Assembly: GCF_018282095.1 (NCBI RefSeq)
Contig: NZ_CP074126.1
Span: 3,328,341 to 3,392,340, forward strand
Direction: 5' to 3'
Source of the DNA: Pseudovibrio brasiliensis
GTDB lineage: Bacteria > Pseudomonadota > Alphaproteobacteria > Rhizobiales > Stappiaceae
Length of the DNA: 64,000 nucleotides
In this document: positions 1-8,198 of the stretch, in pieces
Layout of the letters: every line of letters starts with the position of its first letter
Position numbering within the stretch: position 1 is the first letter of the stretch
Position numbers and translations under genes: made by a program
Notes under the pieces: model-generated
Database searches by the model: none
What the model was told of the DNA's origin: nothing
What the model saw: only the letters and a program-made list of their open reading frames with translations

Positions 1-40
1 ACCCGTACGACTTGTTCTACAAACGCAATGGTACGTGCCT

Positions 41-805
41 ATGAACCGCCGTCGGCGAATTTACGAAGGCAAGGCCAAGATTCTCTATGAGGGTCCTGAG
101 CCGGGAACGCTGATTCAGCACTTCAAAGATGATGCTACAGCCTTCAACAACGAAAAGCATGAAGTCGTTGATGGAAAAGGTGTCCTGAACAACCGGATTT
201 CTGAGTACATTTTCAACAATCTGAATAACATGGGCATTCCAACCCATTTTATTCGTCGGTTGAACATGCGCGAACAACTGATCCGTCAGGTGGAAATCAT
301 CCCGATCGAGGTCGTTATCCGCAACGTTGCTGCAGGTTCTCTGTGCAAACGCCTGGGATTGGAAGAAGGCACTCAGCTTCCACGCTCCATTATCGAGTTC
401 TACTACAAGAACGATGAACTTGGAGATCCGCTGGTTTCTGAAGAACACATTACCGCTTTTGGTTGGGCCGCTCCTCAGGAGCTTGATGACATCATGGCAC
501 TCGCCATCCGCATCAATGACTTCCTGTCCGGTCTGTTCATGAGCGTTGGCATCCGCCTCGTTGACTTCAAGATCGAACTTGGACGTCAAATCGAAGGCGA
601 CATGATGCGCATTGTTCTTGCGGACGAGATTTCTCCAGACAGCTGTCGCCTGTGGGATACTTCCACAAACGACAAGATGGACAAAGACCGCTTCCGTCAG
701 AACATGGGTGGTATGGTTGAAGCCTATCAGGAAGTAGCCCGCAGGCTCGGCATTCTGATCGACAACGACCGTCCGGGACACTCTGGACCAGTGCTAGTCA
801 AGTAA
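41..805 (+). CDS. purC: Phosphoribosylaminoimidazole-succinocarboxamide synthase (SAICAR synthetase)
   Basis: Joins aspartate to CAIR with ATP to give SAICAR in de novo IMP synthesis, in the cytoplasm. The protein starts [18 protein letters not shown], the typical N-terminal ATP-binding strand and glycine loop of PurC, and carries the family segments [15 protein letters not shown] and LVDFKIELG. Its length of about 254 residues matches the bacterial family. A GTG two codons upstream (35) is in frame, but the ATG at 41 fits known PurC N-termini better; no strong Shine-Dalgarno sequence is visible for either. A hairpin with a weak T-tract follows, so purS probably has some transcription of its own. 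First gene of a purC-purS-purQ cluster. Confidence 0.96.
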   Translation: MNRRRRIYEGKAKILYEGPEPGTLIQHFKDDATAFNNEKHEVVDGKGVLNNRISEYIFNNLNNMGIPTHFIRRLNMREQLIRQVEIIPIEVVIRNVAAGSLCKRLGLEEGTQLPRSIIEFYYKNDELGDPLVSEEHITAFGWAAPQELDDIMALAIRINDFLSGLFMSVGIRLVDFKIELGRQIEGDMMRIVLADEISPDSCRLWDTSTNDKMDKDRFRQNMGGMVEAYQEVARRLGILIDNDRPGHSGPVLVK

Positions 806-811
806 TCAATG

Positions 812-834
812 AACGGGCCCGTGAGGCCCGTTTT
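812..834 (+). terminator. Rho-independent terminator after purC
   Basis: Inverted repeat AACGGGCC / GGCCCGTT with a 5-nt loop, then TTGCATTTTT. It lies 7 bases after the purC stop. The T-tract is interrupted, so termination may be partial. Confidence 0.7.
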
Positions 835-1016
835 GCATTTTTGGGGCAATCAAATCTGCCGTACGGGTATTGAACTATCTCACGACACCCGGTCATTTTT
901 GCTTCCCCAGCATAGATTCCCGCGTTATGAACGCGCGCAAAGAATGGATTTGGGCGATACGCGCAATGCAGTCCGCTTAAATCTCCCATTTTGGTAAGGA
1001 AGGACCAGTTAGAACC

Positions 1017-1256
1017 ATGAAGGCACGTGTGACCGTCACTCTTAAGAACGGTGTTCTCGATCCCCAGGGCAAAGCAATCGAAGGCTCCCTTGGTTCTCTT
1101 GGTTTTGAAGGCGTTGAAGGCATTCGCCAGGGTAAAGTATTTGATCTGGAGCTGGCTGACCGCAGCGAAGCGCAGGCCAAAGCTGACATTGAAGCCATGT
1201 GCGAACAGCTGCTGGCAAACACCGTCATCGAAAACTACTCTATCGAGCTGCTTTAA
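1017..1256 (+). CDS. purS: Phosphoribosylformylglycinamidine synthase subunit PurS
   Basis: Small structural subunit that holds the glutaminase PurQ and the synthetase PurL together in the three-part FGAR amidotransferase. It has 79 residues, the usual size, with the family pattern MKARVTVTLKNGVLDPQGKA near the N-terminus and an IENYSIELL ending. GGAAGGA lies upstream of the ATG. It is followed by a short membrane-peptide gene and purQ on the same strand, which supports an operon. A separate PurS is expected with the small type of PurL, and purL at about 8.2 kb is indeed that short form. Confidence 0.96.
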   Translation: MKARVTVTLKNGVLDPQGKAIEGSLGSLGFEGVEGIRQGKVFDLELADRSEAQAKADIEAMCEQLLANTVIENYSIELL

Positions 1257-1292
1257 GCTGTAACCGATAGACGAACCTGCGAGGGCAAAACC

Positions 1293-1400
1293 GTGCAAGA
1301 CGATACCAGCCGGATCATCCGTTTCATGGTCATCAAGGCGATCATCTTTATTGGCTTGCCAGCTGCCCTCTCTGTTCTTGCGGTGTTTTTACTCCTGTAA
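1293..1400 (+). CDS. Small membrane peptide between purS and purQ
   Basis: An open frame of 35 codons from GTG to TAA, with GAGGG about 7 bases before the start. The product begins MQDDTSRIIRFMVIK and continues as one hydrophobic helix of about 20 residues ending in LLL, so it is predicted to be a single-span inner-membrane peptide with a short charged N-terminus. From memory, alphaproteobacterial annotation recognises a short membrane protein at this same place, named only by its association with the FGAM synthase genes; I cannot check that here. Its role is unknown. Position within the purS-purQ operon suggests co-expression with the amidotransferase. Confidence 0.7.
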   Translation: MQDDTSRIIRFMVIKAIIFIGLPAALSVLAVFLLL

Positions 1401-1445
1401 AACCTCGTCTGTGACAAGCGGCCCTCCATCCAAGAGGAAACATTC

Positions 1446-2117
1446 ATGAAATCCGCAGTGATCCTATTCCCCGGCTCCAACCGGGACCGCGATATGATCA
1501 AAGCGCTGGAGCAAATCTCCGGCCAGCCTGTTGCCACAGTATGGCACACCGAAACAGAACTGCCGGAAGCAGATCTCTACGTCCTTCCAGGCGGTTTCTC
1601 CTACGGTGATTATCTGCGTTCAGGTGCAATTGCAGCTCGTTCCCACATCATGCCAGCTCTGAAAACAGCAGCTGATCAGGGACGTCACGTTCTGGGCGTT
1701 TGCAACGGCTTCCAGATGCTGACCGAAGCAGGCCTTCTGCCAGGCGCGCTGATGCGCAACGCATCCCTGCACTTCGTCTGTAAGGAAGTCATGCTGGAAA
1801 CCACCAGCACCAACAGTGCCTTCACATCCCACATGGAAAAAGGCAAGGTCTGGCGCTGCCCGGTGGCTCACCATGATGGCAACTACTTTGCTGATGCAGA
1901 AACGCTGAAAGAACTGGAAGACGAAGGCCGCGTGGCATTCCGTTATGCTGATGGCACCAACCCGAACGGTTCCATCAACAACATCGCTGGCATCACCAGT
2001 GCAAAAGGCAATGTCCTCGGCATGATGCCTCACCCGGAGAATCTCATCGAAGATCTTCATGGTGGTGTTGAAGGTCGTGCTCTGTTCGAAAGCGTCATGC
2101 AGAACCTTGCAGCTTAA
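1446..2117 (+). CDS. purQ: Phosphoribosylformylglycinamidine synthase subunit PurQ (glutaminase)
   Basis: Class I glutamine amidotransferase subunit that hydrolyses glutamine and passes ammonia to PurL. Visible motifs are FPGSNRD at the N-terminus, the oxyanion segment [16 protein letters not shown], the catalytic Cys in [11 protein letters not shown], and the His-Glu pair in GMMPHPENL near the C-terminus. Its 223 residues match the family. GAGGAAAC lies just upstream of the ATG. It closes the first purine block and is followed by a clear terminator; the partner purL lies 6 kb further on. Confidence 0.97.
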   Translation: MKSAVILFPGSNRDRDMIKALEQISGQPVATVWHTETELPEADLYVLPGGFSYGDYLRSGAIAARSHIMPALKTAADQGRHVLGVCNGFQMLTEAGLLPGALMRNASLHFVCKEVMLETTSTNSAFTSHMEKGKVWRCPVAHHDGNYFADAETLKELEDEGRVAFRYADGTNPNGSINNIAGITSAKGNVLGMMPHPENLIEDLHGGVEGRALFESVMQNLAA

Positions 2118-2140
2118 ACTGCAAGCACAATAACTTTTTC

Positions 2141-2173
2141 AAAACCCGGATGCTCAGCACTCCGGGTTTTTTC
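2141..2173 (+). terminator. Rho-independent terminator after purQ
   Basis: AAAACCCGGA / TCCGGGTTTT arms with a 10-nt loop, followed by TTC. Placed between the convergent purQ and chrA genes and can act on both. Confidence 0.85.
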
Positions 2174-2178
2174 ATGTC

Positions 2179-3405
2179 TCAGATAAACGCGAAACCGATC
2201 CCGGTCAGGCCCAACAGTACCACAACAACCCACGGCGGAGATTTGAAAGAAACCAGCAACACAAAGCCACAAAGCGCCGCTGCAAAGTCCTTCGCCTCCA
2301 AAATCGCACTGGTCCACACAGGTGAATAAAGCGCCGCACCGAGCACGCCAACCACGGCTGCATTAGCGCCTGCCATGATCCCACGCGCTGAAGGCGTCTG
2401 CCGCAGCACAGCCCAGTAAGGCAAACCGGCAATCAAAAGCAAAGCTCCCGGCAAGAAGATACCAATCAAAGCAACACATGCGCCAATCCATGGTGCATAC
2501 CCAGTCGGCATCTCAGCCCCTAGATAGCCAGCAAACGTGAAGAGCGGCCCAGGCACCGCTTGCGTGGCTCCATATCCGGCAAGGAACGAACTCTCGCTCA
2601 CCTGCCCGGTTCCAACAACTTCCGCCTCCAGAAGCGGCAGCACCACATGACCGCCACCAAACACCAGTGAACCAGAATGATAAAAGCTGGCAAACACACC
2701 AAGCAGCGGATCAACAATCCACTCACTCAAAACAGGCAGACCGAACAACAGAACTGCGAACAGCGCAACGGCTAAAAGACCAAACCGTCGCCTAGGAGCA
2801 AACAGCACTTCATGAACGTCGGCTTTGGGCTCAGATCGGCAGAAAAGGAAACCACCTAACCCACCAGCAACGATCGCCGCAATCTGCCCGCCAGCGCCGC
2901 CCAGCGCAACAACCAGAACCGCTGCAAGAACCGCTAGCCCAGCCCGCAACTGATCTGCACAGAAGTTGCGTGCCATCCCCCAAACCGCCTGCGCCACCAC
3001 GGCGACGGCAACCAGCTTGAGCCCATGGATCAGGCCCATTCCGACAGGTCCATCAAAAGCACTGGCCCAATATGCAAAACCAAAGAGCAGCAAAGCGGAA
3101 GGTGCGGTAAACGCAAAGAAAGCAGCAAGCGCCCCAAGCGGTCCTGCCCGCATCAAACCAAGCCCAAACCCAACCTGGCTACTCGCAGGCCCCGGCAGAA
3201 ACTGACAGAGTGCAACCAGATCCCCATAGGCTTCTTCTGAAAGCCATTTGCGTCGCTTAACCAGCTCCTCTCGGAAATAGCCAAGATGCGCAATCGGCCC
3301 ACCAAAGGATGTCAGGCCCAACTTCAGGAAAGCAACAAAGACCTCTAACGCATGACCCTGAACATGGCTTTCAGGAAGATTTGTCGGACGTTCTGCAAAA
3401 CTCAT
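2179..3405 (-). CDS. chrA: Chromate transporter (ChrA family, long two-domain form)
   Basis: Inner-membrane efflux protein of the CHR superfamily, which exports chromate. The 408-residue protein has two homologous halves. The N-terminal half has FLKLGLTSFGGPIAHLGY and LCQFLPGPASSQ, and the second half repeats the pattern with FYHSGSLVFGGGHVVLP and GATQAVPGPLF. About ten to twelve hydrophobic segments are visible. ATG start at 3405. No chrB-like regulator is adjacent; the next minus-strand gene upstream is an AraC-type regulator. Substrate is inferred from family membership; some CHR proteins have untested substrates. Confidence 0.93.
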   Translation of the reverse strand: MSFAERPTNLPESHVQGHALEVFVAFLKLGLTSFGGPIAHLGYFREELVKRRKWLSEEAYGDLVALCQFLPGPASSQVGFGLGLMRAGPLGALAAFFAFTAPSALLLFGFAYWASAFDGPVGMGLIHGLKLVAVAVVAQAVWGMARNFCADQLRAGLAVLAAVLVVALGGAGGQIAAIVAGGLGGFLFCRSEPKADVHEVLFAPRRRFGLLAVALFAVLLFGLPVLSEWIVDPLLGVFASFYHSGSLVFGGGHVVLPLLEAEVVGTGQVSESSFLAGYGATQAVPGPLFTFAGYLGAEMPTGYAPWIGACVALIGIFLPGALLLIAGLPYWAVLRQTPSARGIMAGANAAVVGVLGAALYSPVWTSAILEAKDFAAALCGFVLLVSFKSPPWVVVVLLGLTGIGFAFI

Positions 3406-3494
3406 GGATAGCTCAATCGTATTCTGAATAGAAAGCGGAGCAGCATATAAAGCAGAGTTGTGGCATTAGGACAAATACTCAGAGCGCCTCGGTA

Positions 3495-4307
3495 CTAGGC
3501 AGCCACAACTGTTTTCAATGCAACATTGCGCGGCAACTCATTGTAACGCCGTTGGTAGGCACGGGACAATGCCGTCGGTGACGCAAAACCTACACGCGCA
3601 GCCACACTCTTCAAGGGACGCCCAGCCTCCAGATCCAGTTTCGCCAGAGCCAGACGCCAGTTGCTCAAATAAGAGCCCGGCGTTTCCCCCATCACATCTT
3701 TGAAGTGAACGGCAAACTGAGTGCGCGACATGCCCGCCACCTCAGCGAGGCTCTCCAGCCGCCATTGCTTTGCCGGCTCCTCATGAATAGCCACAAGCGC
3801 TTGCGCCAGATTTGGGTGGGCAAGTCCGGCGATCAACCCACTGCCCACAGCTCCCGAGCGAACTGCATGTCGCAGTAACCGGATCACCACGACCTCGCAA
3901 AGTCGATTGATCACTGCTGCACCGCCACAGCGTGGAGACAGCACTTCTTCCACCATCAGGTCAGCAAGGCTTTCCAGCTCAGGCGCATCCTGCAGATAGA
4001 TCTCGACATAGTCCGGCAGCGCTGTGCTCAGCTGAGATCCCGGTCCACCAAACTCCACCCGCGCACCAGCAAGCACAATGGTGTCATCGCAAACACGCTT
4101 GATCTCAGTCGGGTTGTTGGGACTGGAAGGAAGAAATACGAGCTTCCGAAAACCATGCATGCAACGAAGGATGAAAAAGTTACCCTGAAGCACCTCATCC
4201 TCGGTGTTTTGAAGAATGTGCGCCTCCACCCTAAAGCGCTCAATAAGCGAAGACAGACGGTCGTATCGTAGCTCTCGTGGTTTCACTTCAGCTAGCTCAG
4301 TGGCCAT
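3495..4307 (-). CDS. AraC-family transcriptional regulator
   Basis: DNA-binding regulator of 270 residues. The N-terminal half (about 20-150) resembles the cupin-like AraC sensor domain, with GNFFILRCMHGFRKLVF. The C-terminal part (about 165-262) carries the two helix-turn-helix motifs: RLESLAEVAGMSRTQFAVHF, then PLKSVAARVGFASPTALSRA. It is divergent from a peroxiredoxin-like gene at 4453; a 12-bp inverted repeat sits between them. That arrangement suggests it controls the peroxiredoxin-like gene and perhaps chrA downstream. The effector is unknown. Confidence 0.88.
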   Translation of the reverse strand: MATELAEVKPRELRYDRLSSLIERFRVEAHILQNTEDEVLQGNFFILRCMHGFRKLVFLPSSPNNPTEIKRVCDDTIVLAGARVEFGGPGSQLSTALPDYVEIYLQDAPELESLADLMVEEVLSPRCGGAAVINRLCEVVVIRLLRHAVRSGAVGSGLIAGLAHPNLAQALVAIHEEPAKQWRLESLAEVAGMSRTQFAVHFKDVMGETPGSYLSNWRLALAKLDLEAGRPLKSVAARVGFASPTALSRAYQRRYNELPRNVALKTVVAA

Positions 4308-4336
4308 ATCCGAACTCTCGATCAGTTTTTCCGAAC

Positions 4337-4398
4337 AAAAGGCAATTAAACGTTCAATAACATAATAGCTACAAATCGACCACCGCTAATTGCCTTTT
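4337..4398. promoter_or_regulatory. Inverted repeat in the divergent AraC/peroxiredoxin intergenic region
   Basis: Two perfect 12-base arms, AAAAGGCAATTA (4337-4348) and TAATTGCCTTTT (4387-4398), separated by 38 bases. The arms sit between the starts at 4307 (minus) and 4453 (plus), where an AraC-type protein would be expected to bind. Operator function is inference. Confidence 0.5.
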
Positions 4399-4452
4399 CA
4401 AAAAACGAAATGAGCAAAGCTACAAGAAGAATACTTAGCTCAGGAGAATAAT

Positions 4453-4989
4453 ATGCTGATCCCTCGCAAACCAGTCCCAAGCTTATCTGCGAACCTCGTT
4501 GGTGGTGGTACATTCGATCTGTCAGCCGACGCTTCTGATTTTGCCACTCTGGTTGTCTTTTACCGTGGTCTGCACTGCCCCATCTGTGCAACCTACCTGA
4601 AAGAACTGGAACGTCTGACACCAGAATTCGAAGAACGCGGTGTGAAAACCATTGCTCTCTCCACCGATACAGAGGACCGTGCCCAAACATTCTCCAACGC
4701 AATCAAAGCAGACAAACTGCGCGTTGGGTATGGCGTTTCTCTGACCAAGGCGCGTGAATGGGGTCTGTTCATTTCGGCAGGCCGCGGAAAAACGTCTATC
4801 GGTATTGAAGAACCGGATCTGTTCGCAGAACCAGGCCTGTTCTTCGTAAAGCCTGACGGCACACTTTACTTCGGGAATGTGCAGACTATGCCATTTGCAC
4901 GTCCTGACTTTAAACCAATGCTCGGTGCTCTCGACTTCTGCATCAAGAATGATTATCCCGCCCGCGGTGAATACACCGGGGCACTATAA
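4453..4989 (+). CDS. Peroxiredoxin-like (AhpC/TSA-type) thioredoxin-fold protein
   Basis: A 178-residue thioredoxin-fold protein. LVVFYRGLHCPICATYLKEL (about residues 34-53) has the strand-turn-helix and a C-P-I-C pair where peroxiredoxins carry their peroxidatic Cys. TIALSTDTEDRA and a FFVKPDGTLYFGNVQ strand follow. The second Cys three residues after the first makes it less like classical 2-Cys AhpC and more like the peroxiredoxin-like AhpC/TSA families. Probably reduces peroxides or thiol substrates in the cytoplasm, as no signal peptide is seen. ATG is preceded by CAGGAG. Divergent from the AraC regulator. Confidence 0.82.
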   Translation: MLIPRKPVPSLSANLVGGGTFDLSADASDFATLVVFYRGLHCPICATYLKELERLTPEFEERGVKTIALSTDTEDRAQTFSNAIKADKLRVGYGVSLTKAREWGLFISAGRGKTSIGIEEPDLFAEPGLFFVKPDGTLYFGNVQTMPFARPDFKPMLGALDFCIKNDYPARGEYTGAL

Positions 4990-5021
4990 TCAATTTTACC
5001 ACAAACATTTTCTTGGTGCTC

Positions 5022-5055
5022 AGAGAGGCTGTGTTTTCGCAGCCTCTCTTTTTTA
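5022..5055 (+). terminator. Rho-independent terminator after the peroxiredoxin-like gene
   Basis: AGAGAGGCTG / CAGCCTCTCT arms with an 8-nt loop, followed directly by TTTTTTA. Confidence 0.88.
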
Positions 5056-6105
5056 TGTCTTTTTCGTACGTGTCCTTCGTGCCTTCTGTTTATTGATATG
5101 TTCAATGTCAGGAAAATCTGCCCCTTGCCAGATACGGACAACAACCAAAACAAATATCGCAATCACCGCCCCCAGAACAACACCGACAAGCCGATCAATA
5201 ACCTGATTAAAGTTGTCGACGGGTCCCGCAGACGCCAACGCAGCAATCACAAACGCATAGCCCCCTTGTGTCCCCGCATAAGCCCAATAACTCTTGCCAT
5301 GATGCACCGAGGCAAGGAAGAACAGGCCAATTGCAAGCAGCAAGGCCCACCAGAAGAACGACTGAAGCCCAAGGCCAATCAACCCAAAACCCATCAACCC
5401 GCCAATGAGGCAGCCTAGACTTCGATTCAGGGCAAACTTCTTCACGGACACAACAGGCCCGTAGAGCACCACAAGTGAGGTGATGATAATTTGCACCATC
5501 GCGGCAAGATCATGCCCCACATAGATAATGGGGGCCAGCATAGCAACAGCCGCCCCGCTCAGACACAAGGCAATCACCCAGCTCTTGTCCATGCTGTCGA
5601 TATTGGGTGTCAGATAAGGGCCGACCCCAACCCCAAGTGAGGTTTCTTCCAGAAAATAGTAGGAAACAACAGCCGCCGTTGTTACACCAATCGCAACGGT
5701 AATTGTCCGGTCAACCATCAAGTAAAACAGCAGGTCAATTTCAATAAGCGAAATGTAAATGGCCAGCATCGCTGTCACAGTGCCCATAAGCCAGGCGTAG
5801 GCATAATTGGGGCTCGCCATACGTTTGTAGATCGCAAACGCTGCAAGCCCGCCCACGGCAAGCATTTGGAAAATTTCGTAGTTTTTAACGATCACCGCAA
5901 TCCAATAGCCGGAAAAGCCTCCGATAATAGTCCCAATCACACGCTGCATGCCTTTGCGCCAAACATTGGTCCAATCCGCATTCGCCACCGTCATGGCGGA
6001 CATGGCCGCCCACCAAGGATCATCCGCATCAACAATCAGAGCAATGATAGAGGCGAGTGTGACCATCAGGCTGGTGCGGAGACCGATAGCGTAGTTGAAG
6101 AACAT
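5053..6105 (-). CDS. FUSC-family inner-membrane protein (aromatic/fusaric acid resistance type)
   Basis: Polytopic inner-membrane protein of about 350 residues. It starts MFFNYAIGLRTSLMVTLAS and has DDPWWAAMSAMTVANAD and RVIGTIIGGFSGYWIAV, features of the FUSC/AaeB-like proteins that work with a membrane-fusion partner to export aromatic acids or related compounds. A second set of helices (about 195-340) repeats the pattern. The start at 6105 is chosen over a longer frame because GAGGAGG lies 6-12 bases upstream and the longer frame would overlap the HlyD gene. It lies 10 bases downstream of the HlyD-like gene: a two-gene operon. Confidence 0.85.
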   Translation of the reverse strand: MFFNYAIGLRTSLMVTLASIIALIVDADDPWWAAMSAMTVANADWTNVWRKGMQRVIGTIIGGFSGYWIAVIVKNYEIFQMLAVGGLAAFAIYKRMASPNYAYAWLMGTVTAMLAIYISLIEIDLLFYLMVDRTITVAIGVTTAAVVSYYFLEETSLGVGVGPYLTPNIDSMDKSWVIALCLSGAAVAMLAPIIYVGHDLAAMVQIIITSLVVLYGPVVSVKKFALNRSLGCLIGGLMGFGLIGLGLQSFFWWALLLAIGLFFLASVHHGKSYWAYAGTQGGYAFVIAALASAGPVDNFNQVIDRLVGVVLGAVIAIFVLVVVRIWQGADFPDIEHINKQKARRTRTKKT

Positions 6106-6115
6106 AGCGCCTCCT

Positions 6116-7099
6116 CTAGTGCACAAGGAAGATGCGAGCATCTCCCCCATGCATTGGAACGTGGTCCTCTAAAAACTCCCCCATATCAATTTCGACCGGA
6201 AACCGCTGTGAAAGCCGGATCCAGTCGGTCGTCAATGGTATGTAAGGCAGCACCCTGGGGTCCTGATCCATTCGGGAAATGCCTCGCCCAATGGAACGGA
6301 CCGTCCCCTTGTGAACTCTGTATGGATCACTGGAGACCTGAAAGTATACCGTTTGCCCCGGTTTCAACCGGGCCGCGTGCCTCTCAATCAGGTTTGCAAT
6401 GATCCGCCAGTTCGTATTCGTGATAAGCGCCATCTGCGGAATACCCTCAAGCACATAGTTACCCGGATTAACCGTGTACTCGCTGACGACCCCACTCACC
6501 GGCGACAGTAATGAAGATTTACGCAAATTGTATTGCGCCAGCGCCGTCGCAGCCTGTGAAGCCTCATAGGTGGAGCGTTGTACTTCCACCTGATGTGCGG
6601 CCGCCCGCAAAGCATCTCTCGCCGAATCTGTTTCCGCATTCGCTTCTTCCAGCGAGAGTGTGATGTTGTCGAGACGTTGTTGGGTTACAAACCCGTTGTC
6701 CGTCAGCTCCTCAAAGCGCTGCTGCTGCGCTGAAAGATTAGCAACCTTAGCAACCGCGGCAGTCACCGCAGCTTCGGCAACCTGCACCTCAGCCTCGGAT
6801 CTACGCAGGTTTGCAAGAGACATACTTTCCTGCGCCCGCGCTTCCTGAACCGCCAAAGCAAAAGGTTCAGGATCGATTTGCATCAGCAACTCGCCAGCTT
6901 TTACGGCCTGGTTCCGATCAACAGGAACCTCGGTAACAAATCCAGAAATTTCAGGGGAGACACGCACCACATCTGCGGAGACATAGGCATCGGCGGTATA
7001 CGTGAAGAAATAATCGATAACAACATAAGCGCCGATCAAGGCGCATGCGCCTAAGATCACCTTGATCGGACCACTTATGTGAAAAATGCCTCCAGGCAC
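6116..7099 (-). CDS. HlyD/EmrA-type membrane-fusion (periplasmic adaptor) protein
   Basis: Periplasmic adaptor of 327 residues that links an inner-membrane pump to the outside. One N-terminal membrane helix (about 12-31) is followed by the biotinyl-lipoyl-like half YVSADVVRVSPEISGFV. A coiled-coil hairpin rich in Ala, Glu and Gln (about 85-190) comes next, then the second half LSPVSGVVSEYTVNPGNYV and a beta-barrel. GTG start at 7099 with GGAG upstream. It is the first gene of a pair with the FUSC protein, the same organisation as aaeA-aaeB. No outer-membrane channel gene is nearby. Confidence 0.9.
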   Translation of the reverse strand: MPGGIFHISGPIKVILGACALIGAYVVIDYFFTYTADAYVSADVVRVSPEISGFVTEVPVDRNQAVKAGELLMQIDPEPFALAVQEARAQESMSLANLRRSEAEVQVAEAAVTAAVAKVANLSAQQQRFEELTDNGFVTQQRLDNITLSLEEANAETDSARDALRAAAHQVEVQRSTYEASQAATALAQYNLRKSSLLSPVSGVVSEYTVNPGNYVLEGIPQMALITNTNWRIIANLIERHAARLKPGQTVYFQVSSDPYRVHKGTVRSIGRGISRMDQDPRVLPYIPLTTDWIRLSQRFPVEIDMGEFLEDHVPMHGGDARIFLVH

Positions 7100-7458
7100 C
7101 CTTTATCTCCGCTCACCTGACACTACGCAAAACACAAGCATCGGCGAATTCTTGTTAGACAAGCCAGCTATTAGCACCAGCAAAAGGCGCCCATTTGGAG
7201 GCACGTGAAAGCATCGCAAATGAGGGTTTTGAAATCGTGAAAATGAACCCTCTAAATTCTAAGTAGCTAGTAAATACAGTAAGTTAACGAACATTTCCGA
7301 AGCGTAAAATTTTGACGCCTGCTCATTGCATAACGCGAAACAAAACCCTAACCAGTTCAAAAGGACATGATTGAAACAGCCTCTGAGGTTGTGGTTGCAT
7401 CGCGAAAACACATGCACTTGGCTAAATCGCCGGGCAAACCTGCAAAGGACTATCTGTG
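7100..7458. other. Intergenic region between the efflux operon and a secreted-protein gene
   Basis: About 360 bases without a convincing gene. It must hold the divergent promoters of the HlyD/FUSC pair and the secreted protein. I see no clear inverted repeat; AT content rises around 7230-7320. Confidence 0.4.
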
Positions 7459-7971
7459 ATGCCACTCCTTGCGAAAAGAATTGCCGTCCTCGGAACCGTT
7501 TTCGCCACTGCAGTTGGAGCCACCGCTCTTTCCGCCAACGCAGCACAGGTTAACGCTCGCGCCGCCAGCTTCTCGCATACGGGTCAATTGGCGACCTTCG
7601 GTCTCTACAACAACGCAATTGTAACAGACCAACTCAATCTAAAACGCATAAACGCAGATTATGTGTTCCTCAGCGAAAATCCTGAGGATCCATTTGATTA
7701 CGTCTCAGGCAGCTGTTTTGGCGGTGCCGTGGTCAAAAACATGCAAGTACAAGGAGGCGGCGTTTGCAGCTTGAAGGACAAAAACGGCGCGCCATTTGCT
7801 CTTAGCTATGAGATTACAGGCGTTAAGGACGGAAAGTACTCAGGCAACTGGGCTCTTCTGGGTGGCGATGAAAAATGGGCAAACGCCAAAGGCAGCGGAA
7901 CATGGAGCCGCACCAAGCTGCCAAACATGTCCATGTCCGTGACAACTCTGCAAGGCGAAGTCACGTTCTGA
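7459..7971 (+). CDS. Secreted hypothetical protein
   Basis: About 170 residues. It begins with a Sec-type signal peptide: K-R, then a hydrophobic core, ending ANAAQ near residue 28. The mature part is about 140 residues, rich in Gly, Asn and Ser, with two cysteines (SGSCFGGAV and GGGVCSLKDK) that could form a disulfide. The end pattern GSGTWSRTKLPNMSMSVTTLQGEVTF looks like beta strands. I do not recognise the family. AAAGGA precedes the start; GTG at 7456 immediately before the ATG is an alternative. Likely periplasmic or extracellular. Confidence 0.7.
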   Translation: MPLLAKRIAVLGTVFATAVGATALSANAAQVNARAASFSHTGQLATFGLYNNAIVTDQLNLKRINADYVFLSENPEDPFDYVSGSCFGGAVVKNMQVQGGGVCSLKDKNGAPFALSYEITGVKDGKYSGNWALLGGDEKWANAKGSGTWSRTKLPNMSMSVTTLQGEVTF

Positions 7972-8198
7972 CCACCGCAAACTGCACATTTTGGGCTGAA
8001 AAATTTTTCAGCTAATTCAAAAGATTACAGCTCCATATGATTTAAACAGAGTGACTTGTCGTCAAGCTGCAAAAAACCATGCCTTGGCAGCAAAAAATCC
8101 AAAAAAGCGACCTCTACAGTTTCCATTTTTCTATGAATCCTGTTAAGCAGCCCGTGACATTTGGCCCCGGCGCACAGCGCCCAAATTTTCTGAGTGTG

